This document shows, in pieces, positions 6,350 to 13,586 of a stretch of DNA of 39,686 bases. The position numbers were made by a program, and so were the translations under genes. Numbering within the stretch: position 1 is the first letter of the stretch; the number at the start of each line of letters is the position of its first letter. The notes under the pieces were generated by a model, which was not told where the DNA came from, ran no database searches, and saw nothing but the letters and a program-made list of their open reading frames with translations. Location of the stretch: positions 1 through 39,686 of the forward strand of contig CADCOC010000020.1 in the NCBI GenBank assembly GCA_902802945.1. The letters are read 5' to 3'. This DNA is from an uncultured bacterium. Lineage in GTDB: Bacteria > Verrucomicrobiota > Kiritimatiellia > RFP12 > UBA1067.

Positions 6350-8743
6350 ATGAAAACTACCAAATCTTTTTTCCTCCTGGCGGCATGTACATGCAGTGCC
6401 GCCTTTGCAGACACTGGCGTTGCGACGCTTGAAATAGCCGTGCGCGGACAACCGGCGGCGTACACGATCGTGATCCCTGAAAAGGCGAGACCGGTCGAGA
6501 AGTACGCGGCAGAGGAACTTCAGGGGTTCCTTGAACAGGTTACGGGCGTGAAGTTGCCCGTCGCCTCGGACGCCGCTCCGCTTCCGGCCAAGGCAATTCT
6601 GTTGGGCGAGACGAAGTATTCGCTTGCACTGCTGAGCGGCGGCCGTGACGGAGCACGGCCCTCCCGTTGCGGCGAGTTCGATCCGAAGACGCTCGGCAGC
6701 GACGGGTTCAGGCTGGCGGTGCGTCCGCCGTATCTTGTCGCCTACGGCTCGGCAAAACGCGGTGCGCTGTATGCGGCGTACGAAATCCTCGAGACCTACG
6801 CTGGATGCAGGTGGTACGCCTCGTGGCACAGCGTGATCCCGAAGAAGGGGAGCGTCTGCGTGCCCGCCAACCTCGACGACGTCCAGACGCCGGCCTTCGC
6901 CATGCGCCAGCCGTACTGGTACGACATCAACGGACACCGCGATCTCGCGGCGCGCCTTCGCGTGAACGGCTTCAACTGCACGCGCGGCGACGTCGACGCA
7001 AAGTACGGCGGCGACACGTTCCGCTTCGGCGGCGGACTTGGAAGCTGCCACACGTTCAATGGATTGCTGCCGCCAAGCATCTACTTCGACAAGCATCCCG
7101 AGTACTTCAGTCTCGTGAAGGGGAAGCGTCGCAAGGACCACACGCAGCTCTGCCTCACGAATCCCGACGTGCTGCGCATCGTCACGTCCAATGTGCTGGC
7201 GCGCATCCGCAAGGATCCCGGCGCGAAGTTCTACGGCGTGAGCCAGAACGACTGGTACAACTACTGCGAGTGCGAGAAGTGCGCGGCCATCGACAAGGAG
7301 GAGGAAAGCCACGCGGGAACGATGGTGCGCTTCGTGAACGCAATCGCCGAGGCGGTGGAGAAGGAGTTCCCCGATGCGGTGATCGAGACGCTCGCCTACC
7401 AGTACACGCGCAAGCCGCCGAAGAAAACGCGCCTGCGCCGCAACGTGGTGCCGTGTCTCTGCTCCATCGAGTGCGACTTCACGCGCCCGATTCCCGAAAG
7501 CCCGTATGCCGAGGACAAGTCGTTCATGAAGGACATCTGCGGATGGAAGACGCAGACCGACCAGCTCTATCTCTGGGACTACGTGACGGAGTTCCAGAAC
7601 TTCACGCTGCCGTTCCCGAACGTCTATGCGCTCAAGGGAAACCTGCAGTTCTTCCGCGACAACAACGTGAAGGAGATGTTCGCGGAGGGCGCCCAGATCG
7701 GTCGCCACGCGGAGTTCGCCGAATTGAAGGGCTGGCTGCTCGCGAAACTGATGTGGAACCCGGAGCTCGACGTGAAGCCGCTGATCGACGACTTCTTCGC
7801 CGGCTACTACGGCAAAGCCGCGCCGTTCATCCGCGAGTACTTCGAGGAGATGCACAGACGCCAGGCCGTCTGGTCGGCCGATCCCAAGAATCCGCTTCGC
7901 ATCTGGACAAGCGCGGCCTTCAAGTCGCTGGATGGCGAATTCGTCGAATGGGCGAAGCCGCTCTGGAAGAAGGCGGTCGATGCGGTGAAGGACGACCCGG
8001 CGCTGTCGTACAACGTGAGGATGTCCGAGTTTTCGTTCGACTTTCTGCGACTGGAACGCATGAATCCGAAGCCCATGCGCAAGGTGGTCCTCTTCGCGCC
8101 GTCTCCCGAGAACGACACCCGCATCGCGGAGGTCAAGGCGCTTACGCAGTCGCTTCTCGACAGGATGGCCGAGGCGAAGGACATCAGCCTCTCCGAGAGT
8201 CGGGCGCGGCACGATGCGCTCGTCGCCGGATGGAAGGCGTGTGTCTCGCCCTCCACCAACGCCGCCGTCAACGCCGTCGAGTCACAGCGTGCGGTGCTGG
8301 AGGAGCGCTACCTCAGTCTCTCGCGCCCCGGACAGTGGGGCGCGTTCGTGGATGATCCCAAGGCGGCGGACGGCAAGGCGCTCAAGCTCTTCAACACGCA
8401 TTTCGAGTGGTGCACCTCCTTCCCCATGGGCAAGGTTGCGTTCAAGCCGGGCGCAAAATACAAGTTGCGCGCGCGGGTGCGCGTAGAGAAGACGCGTGAC
8501 GGCGGCGAGGCGTTCTGGGCGGGGGTGTACGATTCCGTGACGAGGAAAGACGCCGGTATCATTCTTCCTCGGACGGATGCGATCAAGGATGCGGAATACG
8601 CCTGGTACGACGTCTGCACCTGGACGCCTCGCGCGGACGGAAGGGAATACTTCTGGATCGGCCCCGGCCGCTTCGGCGCGGACGGCAAGAGCAGCATCAA
8701 GGCCGTCTATCTCGACAAGGTGGAGTTGTCCATAGCCAAATAG
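6350..8743 (+). CDS. Secreted DUF4838 family protein, glycosidase-like
   Basis: The 797-residue product has a signal peptide (MKTTKSFFLLAACTCSAAFA). Next comes an alpha-glucuronidase-N-like domain (about 25-150, with EKYAAEELQGFLEQVTGVKLPV), then the DUF4838 core (about 190-480, with VSQNDWYNYCECEKCAA), and a C-terminal jelly-roll-like segment (about 660-797) likely to bind carbohydrate. DUF4838 proteins are thought to be glycoside hydrolases, but activity is mostly unproven. Residues about 97-108 (GGRDGARPSRCG) come from an in-frame hairpin repeat at 6641-6660 and interrupt the N-terminal domain. The start at 6350 gives a clean signal peptide; the frame is open upstream to 6287 but encodes no plausible protein there. 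No Shine-Dalgarno is seen. Probably one transcript with the phosphoesterases on both sides. Confidence 0.85.
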   Translation: MKTTKSFFLLAACTCSAAFADTGVATLEIAVRGQPAAYTIVIPEKARPVEKYAAEELQGFLEQVTGVKLPVASDAAPLPAKAILLGETKYSLALLSGGRDGARPSRCGEFDPKTLGSDGFRLAVRPPYLVAYGSAKRGALYAAYEILETYAGCRWYASWHSVIPKKGSVCVPANLDDVQTPAFAMRQPYWYDINGHRDLAARLRVNGFNCTRGDVDAKYGGDTFRFGGGLGSCHTFNGLLPPSIYFDKHPEYFSLVKGKRRKDHTQLCLTNPDVLRIVTSNVLARIRKDPGAKFYGVSQNDWYNYCECEKCAAIDKEEESHAGTMVRFVNAIAEAVEKEFPDAVIETLAYQYTRKPPKKTRLRRNVVPCLCSIECDFTRPIPESPYAEDKSFMKDICGWKTQTDQLYLWDYVTEFQNFTLPFPNVYALKGNLQFFRDNNVKEMFAEGAQIGRHAEFAELKGWLLAKLMWNPELDVKPLIDDFFAGYYGKAAPFIREYFEEMHRRQAVWSADPKNPLRIWTSAAFKSLDGEFVEWAKPLWKKAVDAVKDDPALSYNVRMSEFSFDFLRLERMNPKPMRKVVLFAPSPENDTRIAEVKALTQSLLDRMAEAKDISLSESRARHDALVAGWKACVSPSTNAAVNAVESQRAVLEERYLSLSRPGQWGAFVDDPKAADGKALKLFNTHFEWCTSFPMGKVAFKPGAKYKLRARVRVEKTRDGGEAFWAGVYDSVTRKDAGIILPRTDAIKDAEYAWYDVCTWTPRADGREYFWIGPGRFGADGKSSIKAVYLDKVELSIAK
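6641..6660. repeat. Hairpin repeat inserted in frame within the DUF4838 gene
   Basis: Perfect arms GGCCGTG (6641-6647) and CACGGCC (6654-6660) flank ACGGAG and are followed by CTCCCGTTGCGG, a relative of the repeat flanks at 203-214. It encodes an Arg/Gly-rich stretch unlike the surrounding protein, so it looks like a repeat that landed in the gene without breaking the frame. Confidence 0.55.
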
Positions 8744-8754
8744 TCGCGTAGAGT

Positions 8755-10008
8755 ATGAAGTGTTCACGCAGAGAGTTCTTTTCAGGAGCTTCGGCGTTCG
8801 CACTGGGTGCGAGACGGCTTTTCGCCGTGCCGCCCGGCTGGAAACCGTCGAAGAAGCCGATTCTGGTGTTGGGCGTCATCAGCGATACCCACATAAGGAC
8901 GATGCCCACGAGCGGACGGATTGACAGGGAATGGTCTGAAAAATACCTCGTCAAGGCGTTGACGCATTTTAGGGACGAGAACGTGGACGCGGTCGTGCAC
9001 TGCGGGGACTTCGCGCATCTCGGACAGGTCGAGGAGATGCAGGCTCACGCCGATGCCTGGAACAGGGCGTTCCCGAACAATCGCGCGCCGGCCGGACACG
9101 AGGTCGTGAAACTCTTCGTCGTGGGCAATCACGAGTTGCGGGGCAGCACCTACGGCGGCAAGGGGATGTTCGTCAGGCGACTCTATCCCGACCCGGAGGA
9201 GCGGGCGCTTCGACACGACTATCCGCCTAGTACGCTGCTCGCACGTATGAAAAAACATCCGAACGCCGTGGGGCTTTTCGGACATCTCCACTACAGCATC
9301 TCGAACTGGAGGAAAATCTTCCTTGCCGACGGCATGCCGTGGATTCAGGTCCCGTCCCTTCACGCGCATGGATACCCGGGACTCAGGGAAGAAGACCCAT
9401 GGCTCACGAAGCTCAAGATTGAAGGGATGGAGGCGGCAGGTTCCGTGCGGGCGCGGCAGGGGATGGTCATCCGCCTTTACGACGACATGATGGTCGTGGA
9501 GCGCCGTGAGTTCGGCGAGGGCGGCTCGCTTGGCGCAGATCGGGTGATGCCGTTCGGCAAGTACGATCCACATCCGTTCTCGTTGATGGAGTCGAAGAAG
9601 GTGATCGGCGAGCCGCAGTTCCGCGCAGGCGCAAATCTGGATGTGTTTTTGGACAGGATTGACAAGATTGAGGATGCCACAAACCATAAACCTGTGAATA
9701 CTGTCCAAGAAGACTCTACGTCTCTGCGCCTATGCGTGAAAATACCATTGGCCGACGGCAATCCGAATTCGCGGGTGTATGCGTATGAGGTTGTTGTTGC
9801 AGGCGATGTGCAGAAGCTGCACAAGGTCGTGTACGCAGCCGGGTGCAACATGGGTATTGGACACGAGCCGAACGGCGGCGTTACGGAACTGCTCATTCCA
9901 AAATCCGATCTGCCGTCTGGCAATACGCTGGCCTTTTCGGTCTGTCCGATCACTTCCCTCGGCACACGCGGCAAACCCCTGTCGGCGAAATGGACGTCAC
10001 CTCTCTGA
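8755..10008 (+). CDS. Second Tat-exported metallophosphoesterase, internally shortened
   Basis: The 417-residue protein is a paralogue of the 4864-6306 product. It has a Tat signal (CSRREFFSGASAFALGAR), DTH at 44-46, GDFAH at 84-88, GNHE at 124-127 and GHLHY at 176-180. The distance between GNHE and GHLHY is about 50 residues against 123 between the same motifs in the first copy: roughly 75 residues are missing, including the segments with GAHWG and QHAHP that should supply the middle metal-binding histidine. The join reads LYPDPEERALRHDYPPSTLL. The frame is intact, so the gene may still be expressed but its activity is doubtful. It lies 11 bp after the DUF4838 gene. The C-terminal beta-rich part is kept. 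Confidence 0.8.
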   Translation: MKCSRREFFSGASAFALGARRLFAVPPGWKPSKKPILVLGVISDTHIRTMPTSGRIDREWSEKYLVKALTHFRDENVDAVVHCGDFAHLGQVEEMQAHADAWNRAFPNNRAPAGHEVVKLFVVGNHELRGSTYGGKGMFVRRLYPDPEERALRHDYPPSTLLARMKKHPNAVGLFGHLHYSISNWRKIFLADGMPWIQVPSLHAHGYPGLREEDPWLTKLKIEGMEAAGSVRARQGMVIRLYDDMMVVERREFGEGGSLGADRVMPFGKYDPHPFSLMESKKVIGEPQFRAGANLDVFLDRIDKIEDATNHKPVNTVQEDSTSLRLCVKIPLADGNPNSRVYAYEVVVAGDVQKLHKVVYAAGCNMGIGHEPNGGVTELLIPKSDLPSGNTLAFSVCPITSLGTRGKPLSAKWTSPL

Positions 10009-10011
10009 CAG

Positions 10012-10176
10012 GCTGTAGGTGCGGCGTTTGGCGTCTCGCCGCTTAAAATGGCGTGCGTGAAATACAAGGTTCGCGCGTGCATCCGCGTGGGCAATGAGCG
10101 CGATGGCAAGAGTAACATCCAGGCGATCTACATCGACTGTGTCGAACATTCCCTCGTCAAACCATCCGATAACTGA
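10012..10176 (+). pseudogene. 3' relic of a second DUF4838 gene
   Basis: Reading in the frame of 10018, the peptide FGVSPLKMACVKYKVRACIR aligns with FPMGKVAFKPGAKYKLRARV of the DUF4838 protein at 6350-8743, then jumps at RDG to GKSNIQAIYIDCVEHSLVK, which aligns with the very end of that protein (GKSSIKAVYLDKVELSIAK). So about 70 residues are missing at the RDG point and everything upstream is gone. The piece lies directly after the second metallophosphoesterase, in the same relative position as in the first pair. This shows that the phosphoesterase-DUF4838 pair was once duplicated in tandem. Confidence 0.8.
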
Positions 10177-10193
10177 GCGCAACCTTACATCCC

Positions 10194-10377
10194 GTTCCGC
10201 ACCATAATCACACGGCAGTTCCACCCGCCCCGTTCCGCACTGTAATCGCACGGACCATCTTACACCACTGCGGTTCCGCACCGTAATCGCATGCAGCTCC
10301 CCTCACTCACACACCTCGTTCAGCACGTAATCACATGGTTCCCACGCTGCCTTCCGTTCCGCACAATAATCGTGCGC
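10194..10377 (-). repeat. Left array: five copies of a 22-bp repeat
   Basis: Five copies of GTTCCGCACCATAATCGCAC-like sequence lie at 10194-10215, 10232-10253, 10273-10294, 10318-10338 and 10356-10377, with starts 38, 41, 45 and 38 bp apart. Copies differ at a few positions (CCAT/CTGT/CCGT; the fourth is degenerate). The same core in opposite orientation forms the array at 11822-12054, and one copy lies at 37206-37227. There is no gene between 10177 and 10545. Confidence 0.85.
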
Positions 10378-10415
10378 AAGGCTCATCCGGAAAACAACTT
10401 GGGGCAAACCGATTT

Positions 10416-10470
10416 GTATGCATTCACATACATTTCCCATACAATTTTCATACATTTCCTGTGCATTCTT
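10416..10470 (+). promoter_or_regulatory. 11-bp tandem units, AT-rich, upstream of the orphan gene
   Basis: Three exact-length 11-bp units follow each other without gaps: CATACATTTCC (10427-10437), CATACAATTTT (10438-10448), CATACATTTCC (10449-10459). Degenerate units flank them (10416-10426 and 10460-10470). T-tracts repeated at about one helical turn are expected to bend DNA or to present a regulator with sites on one face. The block ends about 40 bp before the -10 box of the downstream gene and is strikingly AT-rich for this contig. Confidence 0.55.
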
Positions 10471-10506
10471 TTGACAGTTTACCCCCTATCTTCGGGACGT
10501 TGGACG

Positions 10507-10515
10507 TGGTAGAAT
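10507..10515 (+). promoter_or_regulatory. Extended -10 box of the orphan gene
   Basis: TGGTAGAAT fits the extended -10 pattern seen across the window. It overlaps a sequence GAATTATGGTGCCGGACC (10512-10529) that resembles the core GATTATGGTGCGGAAC of the flanking arrays with one inserted base, so a protein that binds the repeats could also cover this promoter. Confidence 0.5.
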
Positions 10516-10545
10516 TATGGTGCCGGACCAAAGAAGGAAATGCAC

Positions 10546-11565
10546 ATGAAAAAATCCGTCGAAGAGTACCTGGAAGACCGTGGTTGCCGCGTCGTGCGGC
10601 AGCCGGCGGAGCCTGCACCCTGCACGTTCGAGACCCTGGTAGACGGGTTCCTCGTGCACGTGCTGCGCCTCGACAGCGAGAGCTACCGGCGTGCGTTCTG
10701 GCGCGAGGCGTACCGCAACGGGCACACCATCGGACACGTCCCGCGCACGTTCGAGGCGTTCTTCAGGCGCAACGCGCACACGTTCGAGGAGAAAGTTTCG
10801 CTCCTCCTGGGCGTGGCCGCACTCTTCGGCGCCTACACGGTGGCGACGCTCCTCTACCGGCGGCTCTCGCTCATCGTCAAACGCCTCCGGCGCCCGACGT
10901 ACTACGAGCGCGAACGCGAACGGCGACAGAAGCTCGCCATCGCGCGGCGCGAGGTCCGCAAACACCACACGCTGAACCCGCATCCGACCTTCGACGCGAT
11001 CCGCGCGGCGCTCCGCGTTGCGCGTACTTCGCCCGAGTCCGCGATCCGCCTCGGGTCGCTCCTTGAGGACCTCGAGTGCTTCGTCGACAACACCCTCATC
11101 CACGACGCGCAGGGGCAGATCGTGGGACGTAGGGGCGGCATCAAACGCCTGCTCCAGCGCGAGGCGCCCGACCTCTTCGCGAAGTACTCCACGATCATGC
11201 GCTACAAGGCGACGGCAAAGCGCTTCCGCCAGGCGTGCGGCTCGGGCGAGCCCGTGCCCCCGGCGACGCTCCTGCCCACACAGGAGACTGCCGGCCCCGT
11301 ATCTACGCCCGCGCCGGAAGCCGCCGATCCCGCTCCCGATGGCCTCACGGACGAGATGTGGGCCAAGCTGGTTGCCCCGCGCGAAGTGGCGAGAACGATA
11401 CTGGAGGAGTGCGAGGGGACACTCATCTCGCTCGAGGCCGCGCTCGCGCTGCGGCTGGACCCGGACTGCATTCCCGCGACGGGGGAGGAATACGTGCGCA
11501 AGCCAGATGCTCCGCGCATCCCGCGGAAGGTCATCAGCTGGCTTGTCCGGCATCAGGTTGCCTGA
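10546..11565 (+). CDS. Unrecognised 339-residue protein with one membrane segment
   Basis: I do not recognise the family. Visible parts: an N-terminal acidic/aromatic region (1-80), a probable single transmembrane helix at about 84-103 (VSLLLGVAALFGAYTVATLL), a very basic charged stretch at 104-140 (RRPTYYERERERRQK), a compact helical core at about 150-232 with VGRRGGIKRLLQREAPDLFA and MRYKATAKRFRQACG, a Pro/Ala linker (235-265), and a helical C-terminus (266-339). The start at 10546 has AAGGAA at good distance; the ATG at 10540 is too close. The gene lies alone between two inverted repeat arrays, with AT-rich phased repeats and a -10 box upstream. The basic core could bind nucleic acid, which is a guess. 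Confidence 0.75.
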   Translation: MKKSVEEYLEDRGCRVVRQPAEPAPCTFETLVDGFLVHVLRLDSESYRRAFWREAYRNGHTIGHVPRTFEAFFRRNAHTFEEKVSLLLGVAALFGAYTVATLLYRRLSLIVKRLRRPTYYERERERRQKLAIARREVRKHHTLNPHPTFDAIRAALRVARTSPESAIRLGSLLEDLECFVDNTLIHDAQGQIVGRRGGIKRLLQREAPDLFAKYSTIMRYKATAKRFRQACGSGEPVPPATLLPTQETAGPVSTPAPEAADPAPDGLTDEMWAKLVAPREVARTILEECEGTLISLEAALALRLDPDCIPATGEEYVRKPDAPRIPRKVISWLVRHQVA

Positions 11566-11821
11566 CGCCATCTCCCTCAAGTCTCATTGACCCAAAGTCA
11601 TTACTCAAAAATATAATACGCCTACTATCGAATATGGTTCACAAATCTTCATTGCCAACATTGTTCACAAATCACAAATCTCAATTGTAGGAAGGGTGGA
11701 TTCCCTCATAAGCCGCAGCGCGTAAGGGCGCGCGCCCTCTACCTCTCTACGTCATTGCACAATACTTCCAATTGAGGTGTCCCTCAATTGTGCAACCATG
11801 GTATAGAGGGGGCTTACGCGT
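11566..11821. other. Intergenic region with hairpin, no gene seen
   Basis: The stretch is AT-rich at first (11580-11690) and contains two near copies of GTTCACAAATC (about 11635 and 11662). A perfect hairpin with arms CAATTGAGG (11769-11777) and CCTCAATTG (11782-11790) and loop TGTC follows; it has no U-tract after it. GGGCGCGCGCCC (about 11727-11739) resembles the GC palindromes at 1139 and 3107. No open frame looks coding. Confidence 0.5.
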
Positions 11822-12054
11822 GCGATTATGGTGCGGAACGGAATGGGTGGAGACATCGCACGATTATGGTTCGGAATGCGGTGTGGGGCCGTACGATTAC
11901 GGTTCGGAATGCGGTGTGGGACCGTACGATTACGGTACGGAACAGATGAGTTTCTGGGGGTGATATCATGGTGCGGAACGTGGTGGGAGGATGTAACGTG
12001 CGATTATGGTGCGGAACAGAGCGAGGGGCTGGTGGTGATATTACGGTGCGGAAC
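11822..12054 (+). repeat. Right array: seven copies of the same repeat, opposite orientation
   Basis: Cores of GCGATTATGGTGCGGAAC type lie at 11822-11839, 11860-11877, 11893-11910, 11926-11943, 11962-11979, 12000-12017 and 12037-12054, spaced 33-38 bp. Copies two and three share nearly their whole 33-bp unit, so part of the array grew by tandem duplication. The core is the reverse complement of the left array repeat (10194-10377), so the two arrays point away from each other around the gene at 10546-11565. Confidence 0.85.
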
Positions 12055-12175
12055 GAGGGGGCATGATTTTATGGGGTTGCGCGATTTTCACGGTAATTTT
12101 TGCGCGAAATTGACTGCGAAGTTCTTGGGGTTTGATACAATACCCGCGCAGTCCAAAAAAATCAAGGAGGCCGAT

Positions 12176-13016
12176 ATGGCGAAAAACCGTGAAATCAGTT
12201 CATGTGTGACGGGTACTTTCAAGAAGGGGGTACGGATTCCGCGCATTTATCTTGCATCAGCCCTTGCGCTGGCGCAGTCGGTTTTGCAACGGCCCGAGAC
12301 GTGGCGTGGCAGCCGCAGAACGGCTCGACCGACATCAGCTCCCAGAACAACTGGAATGGCAACACCCGTCCGGGCAATGGCGACTACATGATGTTCGGCA
12401 ACGGCAATCTCGGCGGCGACTATACGGTGACGATACCGGCCGCGACGGCTCGCCGGCGGAAGCTTCATCAAGCTCCGCTCGGTGAACGTGGCCCAGAAGG
12501 ACAATGACCCCGACCTCCAGGTGTTCGGCGGGAAGATGTCCGAGAACGACGAGCACAACTACGGATGGGACGTCGCGGAGTTCGTGAAGGACTGGGGCTT
12601 GACGGAGATCGCGATCCCGCTCGTGACGAAGAACCCCGACGGCACGATGGGCTTGCCGTTCATCGACAAGGGATTCCGCGCGGACGGCAAGTCGCGTTCT
12701 TCGCGCGGAAAGATCGACTGGTCCCGGACGAGGAGGCCGCCTACAGGGCCGCGCGCAGGCGCGCCCGTACCGCGCTCGCGTCGGAGAGCGTGCTCGGCAT
12801 CCGCGCGACGGTCAAGGACGTGCGCGAGGCGCGCCAGGCGCTTGGCGGGAAGGTCGTGGCCGACAAGTCGAAGCTCGCGCGCTTCGAGGCGTACCTCTTC
12901 AACGACACCGGCAAATACGCGCCCGAGCCGTCCGACGGTATCGCCTGGAACAACGACACCGGCGTGAAGATGACCGTCCGCAACGTGCAGGTCCTCACCG
13001 ACCGCCCGGCCCGCTG
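12176..13016 (+). pseudogene. Frameshifted gene for an exported protein
   Basis: A strong start is present: AGGAGG 5 nt before the ATG and an extended -10 box TGATACAAT at 12133-12141. The reading then changes frame at least three times. Frame one gives a signal-like start (MAKNREISSC to LASALALAQSV). After about 12275 a second frame continues with ARDVAWQPQNGSTDISSQNN and YMMFGNGNLGGDYTVTIPA, a beta-strand passenger-like piece. From about 12445 a third frame gives LAGGSFIKLRSVNVAQKDND to FRADGK, and from about 12690 a one-base shift gives VAFFARKDRLVPDEEAAYRA to VLTDRPAR and a stop at 13014-13016. The last two parts form one domain that I cannot name. Several independent breaks argue for decay rather than a single sequencing error. 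Confidence 0.65.
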
Positions 13017-13102
13017 ATTTGCCGCATAAAACAAGAGATGTCTCCACTTTGACGCATCATGATTGACAGCTAATTTTGCGGCTTGTATGCCACAAGGGAA
13101 TG

Positions 13103-13111
13103 TGGTAAAAT
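13103..13111 (+). promoter_or_regulatory. Extended -10 box of the small zinc-finger gene
   Basis: TGGTAAAAT fits the window-wide extended -10 pattern. The predicted mRNA has a long 5' leader of about 100 nt (13118-13218) with self-complementary GC stretches, unlike the very short leaders of other genes here. Confidence 0.5.
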
Positions 13112-13218
13112 GCCGCTGTTTTCAGGCGCGAAGAAGTTTTGAGAGGCTGCGCGCTGGTGCTGCTTTCCTGTTCCTCGCGGGAAGGGGGCATAAATTGGAA
13201 CAGAAAGGAAACGTTGAT

Positions 13219-13542
13219 ATGAAAAGGAAAGTACTGGTTGTTTTCGGTGCATTGTGTCTTTCAGTGCTTGCCACGCTTGCCGCCCATACGGTGCAGCACT
13301 TCTATTGCAAGTACTGCGGTTACAAGTCCTCTTCGGTAAGGAGCCTCACCGCATCGCTATGCCAGCGACATCCAAATGGTCCTGGAGCTGGACGCCATGC
13401 CCTTTACGAAGGCGGGGAAAAGTCAAGCTACACATGCAAGTACTGCGGACTGAAATCGTCGGCGATCAACTCGCTCACGTCGTCAAAGTGCCAGCGCCAT
13501 CCAAACGGCCCCATGAAAGGCCGCCACGAGCCCGCGTTGTAG
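13219..13542 (+). CDS. Small exported protein with two zinc-finger-like repeats
   Basis: The 107-residue product has a signal peptide (MKRKVLVVFGALCLSVLATLAA) followed by two copies of a 43-residue unit. Each unit has C-x2-C-x14-C-x2-H: Cys30, Cys33, Cys48, His51 and Cys73, Cys76, Cys91, His94, in the setting CKYCG, SLT, CQRHPNGP, GRH; a further histidine follows in each (His60, His103). The pattern predicts binding of one zinc ion per repeat. A zinc finger on an exported peptide is unusual. I chose the ATG at 13219 because AAAGGAA lies upstream and the signal peptide begins there. It stands 44 bp before the sugar phosphate isomerase gene and may share its transcript. No known function. Confidence 0.8.
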   Translation: MKRKVLVVFGALCLSVLATLAAHTVQHFYCKYCGYKSSSVRSLTASLCQRHPNGPGAGRHALYEGGEKSSYTCKYCGLKSSAINSLTSSKCQRHPNGPMKGRHEPAL

Positions 13543-13586
13543 GATGTCGTAATGTCCGTGAGATATTAAAGAACAGGAGCAATAAC

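Noticed and set aside
10194-12054. CRISPR array
   Set aside because: Repeats are degenerate, spacers are short and of unequal length (about 13-24 bp), some spacers are copies of each other, and no cas gene is near.
12482-12967. Intact gene in the pseudogene region
   Set aside because: The frame has no convincing start, and the protein-like sequence switches to another frame near 12690.
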